A program made the translations under genes and the position numbers. This document shows positions 20,807-30,185 of a DNA stretch of 64,000 nucleotides, piece by piece. Each line of letters opens with the position of its first letter. The stretch's first letter is position 1. Below the pieces are notes generated by a model. It did no database searches. It was not told the DNA's origin and was given only the letters and a program-made list of their open reading frames with translations. Source of the DNA: Planococcus sp. SK3692. Its GTDB lineage: Bacteria; Bacillota; Bacilli; Bacillales_A; Planococcaceae. Location: positions 720,698 through 784,697 of the forward strand of contig NZ_JARCHV010000001.1 in NCBI RefSeq assembly GCF_028890485.2, written 5' to 3'.

Positions 20807-22171
20807 ATGACTGAAAAACCAATCATTGAAATGGGACAGAAATTTCCCTTAACCATTAAAAAGCTCGGCATCAACGGAGAAGGCGTCGGCTTTTTCAAGC
20901 GCAATGTCGTATTCGTTCCAGGAGCATTGCCAGGTGAAGAAGTCACTGCGCAAGTGACCATTGTGAAACACAATTTCGCACAAGCGCGGATACTGAAAAT
21001 ACGTAAAGCTTCCCCCCACCGCCAGACACCGCCGTGCCCGATTTTCGAAACATGCGGCGGATGTCAATTGCAGCATTTAAGCTATAGCCAACAGCTCGTT
21101 GAAAAGCGCGACTTGGTGCTGCAATCGCTTGACCGTTATCTGCGCGGGACGGACATCCAAGTACGCGAGACGATCGGCATGGATGACCCATGGCATTATC
21201 GCAATAAGAGCCAGTTCCAAACACGCAAGAAAGACGGCAAAGTGATGGCCGGCTTGTTTGCGGAAGGTTCCCAGCAGCTGCTCGATATCGAACAATGCCT
21301 CGTTCAGCATCCGGACACCGTGAAAATCACCAATGCCGCGAAGCGCATCATCGAAGAATTGAACTTATCCATCTACGACGGCAAATCGATGAAAGGGCTG
21401 GTCCGGACGATCGCTGTCCGTACAGCCGTCAAAACCGGCGAAATCCAGCTTGTGCTGATTACGACCCGCAAAGACATCCCGAAAGAGAAAGTGCTGGTCG
21501 AACGATTGAGCGCAATCGACCCGAACTTGGTGTCTATCGTCCAAAACGTCAACGCTGAGAAAACCTCACTTGTATTCGGCGAAACGACCCGTACGCTGTT
21601 CGGCAAGCCGACTATCCACGAAGAACTTGGCGAATTGTCGTTCGACTTGTCTGCCCGCGCGTTTTTCCAATTGAATCCGGAACAGACCGTCAAACTCTAC
21701 GATGAAATCAAGCGTGCAGCGAAGCTAACCGGCAAAGAATCCGTCGTTGATGCCTATTGCGGCGTCGGCACGATCGGCCTATGGCTGGCGGATTCCGCCC
21801 GTGAAATCCGTGGCATGGATACCATCCCGGAAAGCGTTGCCGATGCAAAAGCCAACGCGAAAAAACAAGGCCATCAAGCGACTTACGTGACAGGCACTGC
21901 AGAAAAATGGCTCGACACCTGGCGCAAGGAAGGTTACGTGCCGGATGTATTGACAGTCGACCCGCCGCGCACTGGGCTTGCGGATTCGCTGTTGAAAACC
22001 ATCTTGAAAGTAAAACCGAAACGTTTTGTCTATACGTCATGCAACCCTTCGACACTTGCGAAAGACTTGCAGCAATTGACGAAGATTTACCGCGTCGAAT
22101 ACATCCAGCCGATCGATATGTTCCCGCAGACTTCACAAGTTGAAGCGGTGTGTTTATTGATCTTGAAATAA
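20807..22171 (+). CDS. 23S rRNA (uracil-5-)-methyltransferase, RumA/RlmCD family paralogue
   Basis: A 454-residue SAM-dependent uracil-5 RNA methyltransferase. An N-terminal TRAM domain is followed by iron-sulfur cysteines ([10 protein letters not shown] plus a later QCL), a SAM-binding region [11 protein letters not shown] and a catalytic cysteine in [12 protein letters not shown] second family member (55096-56457) sits in the rlmCD position, so this one probably corresponds to YfjO, whose target is not established. The ATG at 20807 is used because the upstream GTG abuts AAGGAC. Confidence 0.88.
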   Translation: MTEKPIIEMGQKFPLTIKKLGINGEGVGFFKRNVVFVPGALPGEEVTAQVTIVKHNFAQARILKIRKASPHRQTPPCPIFETCGGCQLQHLSYSQQLVEKRDLVLQSLDRYLRGTDIQVRETIGMDDPWHYRNKSQFQTRKKDGKVMAGLFAEGSQQLLDIEQCLVQHPDTVKITNAAKRIIEELNLSIYDGKSMKGLVRTIAVRTAVKTGEIQLVLITTRKDIPKEKVLVERLSAIDPNLVSIVQNVNAEKTSLVFGETTRTLFGKPTIHEELGELSFDLSARAFFQLNPEQTVKLYDEIKRAAKLTGKESVVDAYCGVGTIGLWLADSAREIRGMDTIPESVADAKANAKKQGHQATYVTGTAEKWLDTWRKEGYVPDVLTVDPPRTGLADSLLKTILKVKPKRFVYTSCNPSTLAKDLQQLTKIYRVEYIQPIDMFPQTSQVEAVCLLILK

Positions 22172-22297
22172 AAAGGATTTCAGCTCTTTGATTCACGCTT
22201 CACAGACACCAGATTCCAGCCCTTGCATTTGATTTTCAGCCGGCCCTTTAACCACTGCCAGTGCCCAGGTGAAATCAGCTATCCAGGAGGAATTGCC

Positions 22298-22849
22298 ATG
22301 AAGCCGTTAATCATCTTTTACTCCCATTCCGGGAACAATCAAAAGCTAGCACTAGAACTGCAGAGCCGGATCGGATGCGAGTTGCGCGAAATCAAAGAGA
22401 TAAAGAAACGGAAGGATATAGCGATCTTGTTGGATTTCCTCATCAAGCGCGACTCCCGATTAGCACCGATGGATGTTGACTTGAGCAACTATGGCCCCGT
22501 GATTTTGCTGGCACCGATTTGGGCAGGAAAAATTGCGGCGCCGATGAGGACCTTTATCAAAAAGTCAAAAAATGATTTAAGCGATTATTCGTTTATCACC
22601 ATTTGTAGCGGCGCGTCTGGCCAGCGGGAAAAGATCGGCGTAGAACTGCTTGCGCTCACTTCCCGTGAACCATCCGCATTAGCCGAGTTGTGGATCAACA
22701 ACTTGCTCCCTGAAGAACAGCGCAATAAAATCAAGTACACCAATAAGTTCCGGCTCAAGCGTGAGCATTTCAGCCAATTCGATCAAGAAATCAGGTTTTT
22801 CATTGACATGGCAATGCACGCAGATAAAAATCCTAAAACGCTGACATAA
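22298..22849 (+). CDS. Flavodoxin family protein
   Basis: A 183-residue protein with the FMN phosphate loop SHSGNNQKLA (10-19) and a LAPIWAGKIAAPMRTFI segment like the flavodoxin/flavodoxin-like oxidoreductases. GGAGG precedes the ATG by 7 bases. Redox partner unknown. It stands alone between two terminated genes. Confidence 0.85.
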   Translation: MKPLIIFYSHSGNNQKLALELQSRIGCELREIKEIKKRKDIAILLDFLIKRDSRLAPMDVDLSNYGPVILLAPIWAGKIAAPMRTFIKKSKNDLSDYSFITICSGASGQREKIGVELLALTSREPSALAELWINNLLPEEQRNKIKYTNKFRLKREHFSQFDQEIRFFIDMAMHADKNPKTLT

Positions 22850-22852
22850 TTC

Positions 22853-22894
22853 AAGCGACAGGCAACCGTTAAATACGGTGCCTGTCGCTTTTTT
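22853..22894 (+). terminator. Terminator of the flavodoxin gene
   Basis: Stem AAGCGACAGGC / GCCTGTCGCTT followed by TTTT on the plus strand, just after the stop. Confidence 0.8.
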
Positions 22895-22963
22895 CTCGGA
22901 ATTAAAAAAGTATAGGAAGCGCCTGCTCCTACACCTTTTACAGCACAATATTAATTTCAAAAT

Positions 22964-24136
22964 CTAGGCCGTTTGCTTGCGCGGCCCTTTAATAGCGATG
23001 ATGGTAAACAAGGTCAGTAGGATCCCGGTGATCAACAGCAGGAAACTCAGCTGCTCCGTGACTTCTAGGAACAAGCCCCCTGCCGCCGGGCCGATCAAAC
23101 TGCCGACGCTGAATGCCACGCCGCACAATAAATTTCCCGTCGGCAGCAATTCTCTCGGCATCAAATCGGTCATATAGGAAATGCCAAGAGAGAATGTCGA
23201 GCCGACAAACATGCCGGCCACGACGAATAAGGCAAGCGTGAGCCAAGCATTCGATTCGAAGAACGTCGCCACCAAAAATGACATCCCCCCGCCGCTTAAC
23301 GCAATCATCAATACCTTTTTCCGGCCGATGCGGTCACTGAGTTCACCAAGCGGCAATTGCGTGGCGATTGCACCCACAGAAAAAGCAGCAAGAATATAGG
23401 AGACCATGCTGATGTCGAAGGATTGGCGCAAAGCATAGACTGGATAAATTGCGCTGAGTGAGGCTTCCAAAAACCCATAGCCGAGCGGAGGCAAAAAGGC
23501 GACCCAACCGATGACGAGAGCTGTCCGAAAGCGCTGCAATGTCCCTTTGGCCCCCATGGAACTGGCGGAATGCTCCGGAAAATCATTGCGCAGGAAAAAC
23601 ACCAATGACCAGGCAATCAAACAGAGAATGCCGGAGATGATGAACGGTAATGCTTCGAACACTTCGACGAGCGGCACAAATAAGGGCCCTGCACCGAATC
23701 CTACACTGAACGACATGCCGTAGATTGCGATATTGCGGCCCAGCTTATGGTGAGGCGATGTGCTGGTGATCCAGGTCTGCGTCGAAAAATGCAGCGCTTG
23801 GTCCCCTACGCCGATCAAAATGCGCAAAACAAACCAAAACAATACGCTTTTCCATAATGGAAACGCAAGCAGCGCGAGGATGACCATCGCCCCGCCGACG
23901 AGAATAAGCGGTTTAAATCCGAATTTTCTCAACTGCGGCTCCATAAACGGAGCGACAGCGATAATGCCTATGTATAAGCCTGTTGCACTGATGCCGTTCA
24001 GTGCAGACGATACGCCGTCCTGTTCGAAAATGACGGCAATGAGCGGTAATAGCATGCCTTGTGAAAACCCTGATATCGACACAATGGCGACCAAAATCCA
24101 AAAGCGGGCACGTTCGCTTGATAAGAAATATTTCAT
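22964..24136 (-). CDS. MFS transporter
   Basis: A 390-residue permease with 12 predicted transmembrane helices and the MFS loop motif GELSDRIGRKKVLM between helices 8 and 9. GGGGAGG precedes the ATG at 24136. It looks like a drug/metabolite:H+ antiporter of the B. subtilis YfkF/YfhI type, but the substrate cannot be assigned. It is divergent from the osmC-like gene, with 79 bp between them. Confidence 0.87.
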   Translation of the reverse strand: MKYFLSSERARFWILVAIVSISGFSQGMLLPLIAVIFEQDGVSSALNGISATGLYIGIIAVAPFMEPQLRKFGFKPLILVGGAMVILALLAFPLWKSVLFWFVLRILIGVGDQALHFSTQTWITSTSPHHKLGRNIAIYGMSFSVGFGAGPLFVPLVEVFEALPFIISGILCLIAWSLVFFLRNDFPEHSASSMGAKGTLQRFRTALVIGWVAFLPPLGYGFLEASLSAIYPVYALRQSFDISMVSYILAAFSVGAIATQLPLGELSDRIGRKKVLMIALSGGGMSFLVATFFESNAWLTLALFVVAGMFVGSTFSLGISYMTDLMPRELLPTGNLLCGVAFSVGSLIGPAAGGLFLEVTEQLSFLLLITGILLTLFTIIAIKGPRKQTA

Positions 24137-24215
24137 AATGCCTCCCCGAACGAGCACGTTCTTTTCTATTTTTGGAAGTTTCCGCTACAATTTTAACATA
24201 AGGAGGAGATACACG

Positions 24216-24596
24216 ATGAAATTTTCTATGAATGAACACGGATTTACTGGGCATTTGCCTTTTGGCGAGCTTCACGTATCAACCAATGAAGAATACGGAT
24301 TCCGTCCTTATCAATTACTGGTTTCTTCACTGGCTATCTGCAGCGCAGGAATTATCCGCAAAGTACTGGACAAACAACGGATGCCGGCAGAAGACATCGA
24401 AGTGGAAGTAAAGGAAATCGTCCGCATCGCTGAAGAAGCGGATCGCGTTTCAAAAGTCCATCTGCATTTTCGCATCAAAGGTGATATCAATGAAGCGAAA
24501 ATGCCTCGTGTGATGGAATTGACACGCAAAAACTGCTCGATGGTGCGTTCTGTTGAAGAGACCATCGAAATCGTCGAGACATACGAATTGGTGTAA
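24216..24596 (+). CDS. OsmC family protein
   Basis: A 126-residue OsmC/Ohr-superfamily protein. The two family cysteines are present (ICSAGIIRK and KNCSMVRSVEE), as needed for thiol peroxidase activity. GGAGGAG precedes the ATG at 24216. Short OsmC members in Bacilli include YhfA-like proteins; it is not clearly Ohr. Substrate unknown. Confidence 0.88.
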   Translation: MKFSMNEHGFTGHLPFGELHVSTNEEYGFRPYQLLVSSLAICSAGIIRKVLDKQRMPAEDIEVEVKEIVRIAEEADRVSKVHLHFRIKGDINEAKMPRVMELTRKNCSMVRSVEETIEIVETYELV

Positions 24597-24603
24597 ACAC
24601 ATA

Positions 24604-24649
24604 AAAGGCTCAGTCCGTTTCTGCATGGCAGATTGCGGGCTGAGCCTTT
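24604..24649. terminator. Bidirectional terminator
   Basis: Stem AAAGGCTCAGTCCG / CGGGCTGAGCCTTT with A/T-rich flanks on both sides. It ends osmC transcription and could also end the minus-strand transcript described next. Confidence 0.75.
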
Positions 24650-24660
24650 ATGTTTTATGT

Positions 24661-24801
24661 TTACAGTTCGTTTCCATAATCGCACTGTCGGTGAAGCCAC
24701 CTAAATGCTCGAATCGCCTCCTCTTTCCTATCGCGTTCTTTTTTGGTTCGGTGATCCGTCTTGTCCTCCCCTCGTAAAGGATTGAAGCCACTATAACACA
24801 T
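24661..24801 (-). other. Candidate small gene or RNA of unknown function
   Basis: A 46-codon minus-strand frame ends at TAA (24661). Its C-terminal part is strongly charged (DKTDHRTKKERDRKEEAIRAF, then RWLHRQCDYGNEL). A good promoter lies at 24790-24818 and a terminator at 24604-24649, so a transcript of about 180 nt is plausible. The only ATG (24801) overlaps the -10 element and would not be transcribed. A strong GAGGGGAGG lies inside the frame, but no standard start codon follows it at a normal distance. It may be a small RNA or a peptide with an unusual start. Confidence 0.35.
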
Positions 24802-24818
24802 TAATCGAATAGTGTAAA
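24790..24818 (-). promoter_or_regulatory. Promoter of the minus-strand small transcript
   Basis: Minus strand TTTACA (24813-24818), a 17-bp spacer and TATAGT (24790-24795). Confidence 0.5.
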
Positions 24819-24918
24819 TATTCAATTAATAAATTTTCATTATTTCTGTATTTTTTCTGTACTATTGATATTCCGTTAGTTATCGGCTACTATATACAAT
24901 GGAAACGAGGTGGAATCA

Positions 24919-25116
24919 ATGGGAAAATCCATTACTGATAAGGAACAGCAAGTAACTTATATGAAACAAAGGCTCAGCATGTTCCTCGATGTGTTAGATG
25001 CCATCGAACCGGAAAGCACAGAACTGGAAGATATCGACCGACTGATTGCCATGGTCGACGATCTGGACAGCAAAATGCAGCAATTCAAAAACCGGCCGTC
25101 TACTGACAATGAATAA
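24919..25116 (+). CDS. SE1561 family protein
   Basis: A 65-residue acidic helical protein resembling the SE1561 family of small Bacillales proteins of unknown function (pattern QVTYMKQRLSMFLDVLDAIEPE, then LEDIDRLI). AGGTGG precedes the ATG at 24919. Monocistronic, with its own terminator. Confidence 0.8.
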   Translation: MGKSITDKEQQVTYMKQRLSMFLDVLDAIEPESTELEDIDRLIAMVDDLDSKMQQFKNRPSTDNE

Positions 25117-25121
25117 TCCCC

Positions 25122-25160
25122 AAGCCCTGCCGCTTTAATTAAAGCGCCAGGGCTTTTTTA
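25122..25160 (+). terminator. Terminator of the SE1561 family gene
   Basis: Stem AAGCCCTG / CAGGGCTT with an inner GCGCTTTAATTAAAGC stem and a T-run on the plus strand. Confidence 0.85.
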
Positions 25161-25206
25161 TTCACGAAAAGATGTCTAGCAAGAAAAATCTGGCATCAAA
25201 TTTCGA

Positions 25207-25218
25207 TACCATATGGTA
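25207..25218. promoter_or_regulatory. Perfect 12-bp palindrome upstream of the metal ATPase
   Basis: TACCATATGGTA is a perfect dyad 48 bp before the ATPase start, in an otherwise AT-rich promoter region, and could be a metalloregulator operator. It does not match the Per box or Fur box. Resemblance to MntR sites is slight. Confidence 0.35.
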
Positions 25219-25265
25219 AACTGACAGTAATTACCGATATCTGACTATTTGATGGAGGAGTGCCC

Positions 25266-27140
25266 ATGTGGAAGAAAGTTCTGCCTCATATCGAATTGAT
25301 CGCTGCGGTGTTATCAGGCATCCTGATCATCATCGCCTATATCCTGGAACTACAGGATATTGCTCTTCCTTCCGTCGCCCTCTATTTGCTAGCATTCGTA
25401 ATCGGCGGCTACGCCAAGGCGAAATACGGCATCAAGAAAACCATCGAAGACAAAGAATTGAATGTCGAATTCCTGATGATTCTGGCAGCTGTCGGCGCCT
25501 CTATCATCGGCTATTGGACAGAAGGCGCCATTTTGATCTTCATCTTCGCGTTAAGCGGCGCACTTGAAACATACACGATGAACAAAAGCCGCAAAGAACT
25601 GTCGGCGCTTATGGAGATGCAGCCGGATGAAGCCTGGCTGCTGACAGCATCTGGGGAGACGGTGCGCGTGCCAGTTGGTGAATTGAATACAGGAGACCTC
25701 GTCGCCGTCCGGCCCGGCGAGCGCATTCCTGTCGACGGCGAAGTCCATTCCGGACAAACCGCTGTCGACGAATCCGCCATCAGCGGCGAAGCGATCCCGG
25801 TGTCAAAGTACCAACACGACAATTTGTTTGCAGGCACCGTCAATTTGTCCGGGTCGATCACGATGGTCATGACCAAGCCGAGTTCTGAAACGATGTTCCA
25901 AAAAATCATCGAGCTCGTGCAATCCGCTGAAAGTGAGAAGTCCCCTTCCCAACAATTTATCGAACGCTTTGAAGGCCGTTATGTCAAAATTGTCTTGATT
26001 GTCTTCGTACTCATGCTATTCCTGGCGCATTTCCTGGTAGGCTGGAGTTGGAATGAAACCTTTTACCGGGCGATGGTGCTGCTTGTAGTGGCATCGCCTT
26101 GTGCTTTGGTTGCTTCTATTATGCCTGCTACACTTGCCGCCATTTCCAACGGCGCCAAGAGCGGCGTCATTTTTAAAGGCGGAGCGCATTTGGAGAATTT
26201 AAGTGTCATTAAAGCCATCGCATTCGATAAGACCGGCACCTTGACACGCGGCAAACCCGAAGTGACTGATTTTATCATCCGCCAAGATGCAGATCGCGAA
26301 CAGGTGATGGCGCTGGTCGCAGGAATCGAATCCCAATCCAATCATCCCCTAGCAAAAGCAATGACCGATTATGTCATCCAACAAGGATTCGAACCGATGC
26401 GCAATCTGCAAGTCGTGGATGTACCGGGTAATGGGTTGAAAACACAGTTTAACGGCGGTGAAATCCTAATCGGCAAACCCGGCTTTGTCGGCGAGCAAGA
26501 AGCTTATGCTTTTGAAAGCGGAATTCTTGAAAATCTGGCGAATCAAGGAAAAACCGTCACTTTCGTGAGGGATGGCCATGGGATTCTCGCTGCCATGGCT
26601 TTAAAAGACACCGTCCGCGACATTACCAAATCCACCATCGCCGAACTGCAGGACCGCGGCATTTATTGCATCATGTTAACCGGAGACAACCGCAAAACCG
26701 CAAAAGCCATCGCGGAAGAAACCGGAGTCGATGAATACATCGGTGAATGCCTGCCTGGCGACAAAGTGGAGCACTTGAAAAACTTATTGGCTAAATACGA
26801 ATATGTCGCGATGACCGGAGACGGCATTAACGATGCACCTGCTCTTGCGACAGCGACCACCGGCATCGCCATGGGTGAAGGAACCGATATCGCTTTAGAA
26901 ACCGCAGACGTTATTTTGATGAAAAACGATTTATCCCGCATATCCTACTCGATCCGGCTGGCGCGGAAAATGCAACGCATCGTCAAACAGAACATCTTCT
27001 TCTCTGTTGCCGTCATCCTGCTACTCATCTTGTCAAATTTCTTCCAAGCGATTTCTTTACCGCTCGGCGTCATCGGCCATGAAGGGAGCACCATCTTGGT
27101 CATCTTGAACGGATTGCGTATGCTCAACCGCAATGTCTGA
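25266..27140 (+). CDS. P1B-4-type metal-exporting ATPase (PfeT/ZosA-like)
   Basis: A 624-residue heavy-metal P-type ATPase with no N-terminal metal-binding domain. The membrane metal motif is SPC (277-279), typical of P1B-4 pumps. The phosphorylated aspartate is D321 in DKTGTLT. SNHPLAKA and GDGINDAPAL are conserved. B. subtilis PfeT (YkvW/ZosA) of this class exports ferrous iron and is PerR-regulated, so iron, zinc or cobalt are possible substrates here. The ATG at 25266 has GGAGG 7 bases upstream. The gene lies about 23 kb from perR and no Per box was found in front of it. Confidence 0.85.
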   Translation: MWKKVLPHIELIAAVLSGILIIIAYILELQDIALPSVALYLLAFVIGGYAKAKYGIKKTIEDKELNVEFLMILAAVGASIIGYWTEGAILIFIFALSGALETYTMNKSRKELSALMEMQPDEAWLLTASGETVRVPVGELNTGDLVAVRPGERIPVDGEVHSGQTAVDESAISGEAIPVSKYQHDNLFAGTVNLSGSITMVMTKPSSETMFQKIIELVQSAESEKSPSQQFIERFEGRYVKIVLIVFVLMLFLAHFLVGWSWNETFYRAMVLLVVASPCALVASIMPATLAAISNGAKSGVIFKGGAHLENLSVIKAIAFDKTGTLTRGKPEVTDFIIRQDADREQVMALVAGIESQSNHPLAKAMTDYVIQQGFEPMRNLQVVDVPGNGLKTQFNGGEILIGKPGFVGEQEAYAFESGILENLANQGKTVTFVRDGHGILAAMALKDTVRDITKSTIAELQDRGIYCIMLTGDNRKTAKAIAEETGVDEYIGECLPGDKVEHLKNLLAKYEYVAMTGDGINDAPALATATTGIAMGEGTDIALETADVILMKNDLSRISYSIRLARKMQRIVKQNIFFSVAVILLLILSNFFQAISLPLGVIGHEGSTILVILNGLRMLNRNV

Positions 27141-27156
27141 AATTCCACGAAACACG

Positions 27157-27204
27157 AAAAAAGACAGCTCTCCCTCATTTACCGGGAAGAGCTGCCTTTT
27201 TTTT
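27157..27204. terminator. Bidirectional terminator overlapping the end of yfkH
   Basis: Stem around AGCTCTCCC / GGGAAGAGCT with A- and T-runs on either side. The plus-strand T-run is formed by the lysine codons at the C-terminus of the convergent gene. Confidence 0.75.
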
Positions 27205-28089
27205 ATGCAGCCGTTTTCTGGAATGCCGCCTTCCTTGCATGACAGCATTGATTTGGCCACCGATGATTAAAAGCATTGCAGAAAGGTAAAGCCACAACAA
27301 TAAAAGGATAATCCCGCCGATACTTCCGTAAGTAGCCGAAAAATTACCGAAATTGTTGATATAGATAGAGAACAAAAATGACAGCAATAGCCAGCCGAGT
27401 GACGCAAAAGCCGCTCCTGGGAGCACTGTCCAGAAGCTGATCCGGACGTTCGGCGCCAGCCAGTAGATTACTGCGCACACAATAAATGTAATCAAAGCCG
27501 GGATGGTGAATCGAATCATCCCCCACAATTCCAGAAATCCTTCTTCAAGACCGAGAAATGCGAAGAAGAAAAGACCGATCTGGCGCCCAAAGATTGGTAG
27601 CGCTAACGCTACTACTAGCATAATGATCAGCAGAATGGTCATTAAAATCGACATGCCTCTCGCAACTAATAATGGCCTGCTCTCCTTGACTCCATATGTG
27701 GCATTCAAGGATTTGATCAGCGCATCCATCCCGAGGCTTGCTGACCAAATGGTCGCAAGTACACCGAACGATAGCAAGCCGCTGTTTTGATTGGTCAGGA
27801 TCTCATTTAAAGTCTGCTCGATTAAAACATATACCTCTCCCGGAATAACATTCTCCATAAACAGGAAAACTTCTTCTCTTGGCAAATTCAAATATGGAAG
27901 CAAATTAACAAGAAATATTAATAAAGGAAAAATCGATAATAAGAAAAAAAACGCCAATTGCGCTCCGAGTCCCTGCACATCGACGTCTTTGATCCGTATT
28001 CCTAGTTCTTTTATAAATCCACGGCCGGTCAGCACGTCATATCTCGGTTTGCGCACTTGGGACTGGCCGCTTTTTTTGTGTGTTGCCAT
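27175..28089 (-). CDS. yfkH: YihY/BrkB family membrane protein
   Basis: A 304-residue integral membrane protein of the YihY/virulence factor BrkB family, with six predicted helices from about residue 35 to 275 and a basic C-terminal tail (RRHSRKRLHKKK). Once misnamed ribonuclease BN; actual function is unsettled, possibly transport or export. It starts 12 bp after the YtxH gene, so the two are probably co-transcribed. Confidence 0.88.
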   Translation of the reverse strand: MATHKKSGQSQVRKPRYDVLTGRGFIKELGIRIKDVDVQGLGAQLAFFFLLSIFPLLIFLVNLLPYLNLPREEVFLFMENVIPGEVYVLIEQTLNEILTNQNSGLLSFGVLATIWSASLGMDALIKSLNATYGVKESRPLLVARGMSILMTILLIIMLVVALALPIFGRQIGLFFFAFLGLEEGFLELWGMIRFTIPALITFIVCAVIYWLAPNVRISFWTVLPGAAFASLGWLLLSFLFSIYINNFGNFSATYGSIGGIILLLLWLYLSAMLLIIGGQINAVMQGRRHSRKRLHKKKAALPGK

Positions 28090-28100
28090 GAACCTAACCT

Positions 28101-28577
28101 TTAGTTGCGGTTCTGATTCAAAGAGTTGGTGTTGCCTGATGAAGTGTTGCTTGATGAAGAATTGTTTGCAGAAGAGTCATCCGTCAGTGAAGAACTCGGT
28201 GACGGGTTGTCTTCTTTGACTGCTGATACAACATCCTCTTTGGATTCAATAACCGCGTCTTTTGTTTCCATTACGGCGCCTTTTGCTTCCATTGCCACTT
28301 CTTTCACTTCAGGAACCAACTTTTTCACTTGCTCTACTTTGCCGCCGACATAAGCAGCATCTTCTGAAATGCGTGCATACAGATTTTGCGCGCGCTCTGC
28401 TTGTTCTTTGAATGCTGATTTCAATTCATCTTTATTGTTCGCATAGTATTTCGCATTTTCGCTCGCTTTTCTTGATTTGTCCATAACATCCTCACGGGTA
28501 TTTCGGTCAAGCAACGATACAAGTACGCCGACTGCCGCCCCTATTAATAATCCTGTCATTAATTTGTTTTGGCTCAT
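28101..28577 (-). CDS. YtxH domain-containing protein
   Basis: A 158-residue protein with an N-terminal hydrophobic helix (LMTGLLIGAAVGVLVSLL, residues 6-23), a long charged amphipathic helical region typical of YtxH/gas-vesicle-like stress proteins, and a low-complexity Ser/Asn C-terminal tail. AGGAGG precedes the ATG. Probably membrane-associated. Family members are general-stress proteins without a defined biochemical role. Confidence 0.85.
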   Translation of the reverse strand: MSQNKLMTGLLIGAAVGVLVSLLDRNTREDVMDKSRKASENAKYYANNKDELKSAFKEQAERAQNLYARISEDAAYVGGKVEQVKKLVPEVKEVAMEAKGAVMETKDAVIESKEDVVSAVKEDNPSPSSSLTDDSSANNSSSSNTSSGNTNSLNQNRN

Positions 28578-28679
28578 TCCAAATTCCTCCTAGTATAAAT
28601 TGTAGTTTCCATCATACTTCGAATTTTTCCCTGTTCCCCCATATTCTAAACACTTCACAAATTATTTTTTAAAAATAAC

Positions 28680-28709
28680 TTGACTATGATATAAAACTTT
28701 CGGAATATT
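28680..28709 (+). promoter_or_regulatory. Possible promoter of the symporter gene
   Basis: TTGACT (28680-28685), 18 bp, then AATATT (28704-28709). The -35 is good, the -10 weak. Confidence 0.35.
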
Positions 28710-28765
28710 AACTCTACAGGAGGAATTTTTCCTAAAGAAAAGAGAAGTGAAGAGGGGGAGAAAAG

Positions 28766-30127
28766 ATGGAGGCATTAACAGAATTTCTAGGCACGGTTAG
28801 CGGTTATGTATGGGGACCACCGCTTTTAATTCTTCTGGTGGGGACAGGGATTTTCCTAACTGTACGCTTGGGGCTCCTGCAATTGCGCCTTCTGCCGTAT
28901 GCATTAAAGCTGACGTTCAGCAAAAATCCCGATACTGAATCGCAAGGCGATATTTCCCACTTCCAGGCGTTGTCCACGGCAATGGCCGCGACAGTCGGAA
29001 CAGGAAACATTGTCGGCGTCGCAACCGCCGTCATTCTCGGAGGTCCGGGAGCCGTATTCTGGATGTGGTTTTCTGCATTCTTCGGGATGGCGACGAAATA
29101 CGGTGAAGCCGTACTTGCCGTAAAATACCGTATTGTGGACGCTAAGGGTCAAATGGCCGGCGGGCCGATGTACTATCTGGAACACGGCTTGAAACAAAAA
29201 TGGTTGGCCGTGCTATTTGCCATTTTCGGCTCCATCGCAGCATTCGGGATCGGAAACGGCACACAGTCCAACTCCGTTGCATCCGTCGTGCGCGATACGT
29301 TCTCGGTGCCGACTTGGATCACTGGCATCATCCTGACTGTCTTTGCTGCTGTCGTCATTATCGGCGGGATCAAGACCATCGGTAAAGTTACAGCATTCTT
29401 CGTTCCATTCATGGCCTTATTCTATATCATTGCGGGAATCATCATTATGATTCTCAATATGGATCTTATTCCTACAGCACTTGGAACCATTTTTAGCGCC
29501 GCTTTCACAGGTGAAGCAGCAGTCGGCGGCGCGATCGGCGCAGCCATCCGCTACGGTGTGGCGCGAGGCGTTTTCTCCAACGAAGCAGGTCTTGGTTCCG
29601 CACCGATTGCAGCAGCTGCTGCAAAAACCGACATGCCTGGTCGCCAGGCTTTAGTATCGATGACGCAAGTCCTGTTCGATACATTAATCATCTGTTCGAT
29701 CACAGGCGTCACGATTGTCATGTCCGGCTTGTATTTGGATGACAGTCTTGAAGGCGCTGCTTTGACAACGGCCGCATTCGAGCAGTTCCTCGGCGGGGTT
29801 GGCCCTTATATCGTCGCGATTGGCCTGATTTTCTTTGCTTCTTCAACAATCATCGGCTGGTCGTACTACGGCGAGAAATGTTTCCAGTATTTGTTCAAGA
29901 ATCCAAGCTTGTTGATTGTCTACCGCATCGCTTTCGTCGCGATGGTCTTTGTTGGCGCGACAGTCTCGCTTGATGTCGTCTGGACATTCTCGGATGTCAT
30001 GAACGGCTTGATGGCGTTCCCGAACTTGATCGGCCTTCTCGGACTTTCCGGCGTCATCGTATACGAGACGAAAAGAATCACGGCGAAGATCAAAGAAGAG
30101 AAAGAACAGGCACGTTCTGGCAATTGA
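28766..30127 (+). CDS. Alanine/glycine:cation symporter (AGCS family)
   Basis: A 453-residue sodium:alanine symporter with 10-11 transmembrane helices. AGCS signatures TAMAATVGTGNIVGVATA (about residues 71-88) and GVARGVFSNEAGLGSAPIAAAAA (about 268-290) are present. B. subtilis relatives are AlsT, GlnT and YrbD. The exact amino acid is not predictable. GAGGGGGAG precedes the ATG. Confidence 0.92.
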   Translation: MEALTEFLGTVSGYVWGPPLLILLVGTGIFLTVRLGLLQLRLLPYALKLTFSKNPDTESQGDISHFQALSTAMAATVGTGNIVGVATAVILGGPGAVFWMWFSAFFGMATKYGEAVLAVKYRIVDAKGQMAGGPMYYLEHGLKQKWLAVLFAIFGSIAAFGIGNGTQSNSVASVVRDTFSVPTWITGIILTVFAAVVIIGGIKTIGKVTAFFVPFMALFYIIAGIIIMILNMDLIPTALGTIFSAAFTGEAAVGGAIGAAIRYGVARGVFSNEAGLGSAPIAAAAAKTDMPGRQALVSMTQVLFDTLIICSITGVTIVMSGLYLDDSLEGAALTTAAFEQFLGGVGPYIVAIGLIFFASSTIIGWSYYGEKCFQYLFKNPSLLIVYRIAFVAMVFVGATVSLDVVWTFSDVMNGLMAFPNLIGLLGLSGVIVYETKRITAKIKEEKEQARSGN

Positions 30128-30185
30128 CATTCCATTTGAATAATGAAATGATAAAGCATACCCACCCGAAAGGCAGGAATGAATC

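Noticed and set aside
23760-24215. Long plus-strand extension in front of the OsmC-like gene.
   Set aside because: It is antisense to the MFS gene; GGAGGAG with ATG at 24216 gives the normal OsmC length.
28580-28765. Riboswitch upstream of the alanine/sodium symporter.
   Set aside because: The leader is AT-rich, with no glycine- or other known riboswitch core and no attenuator hairpin.
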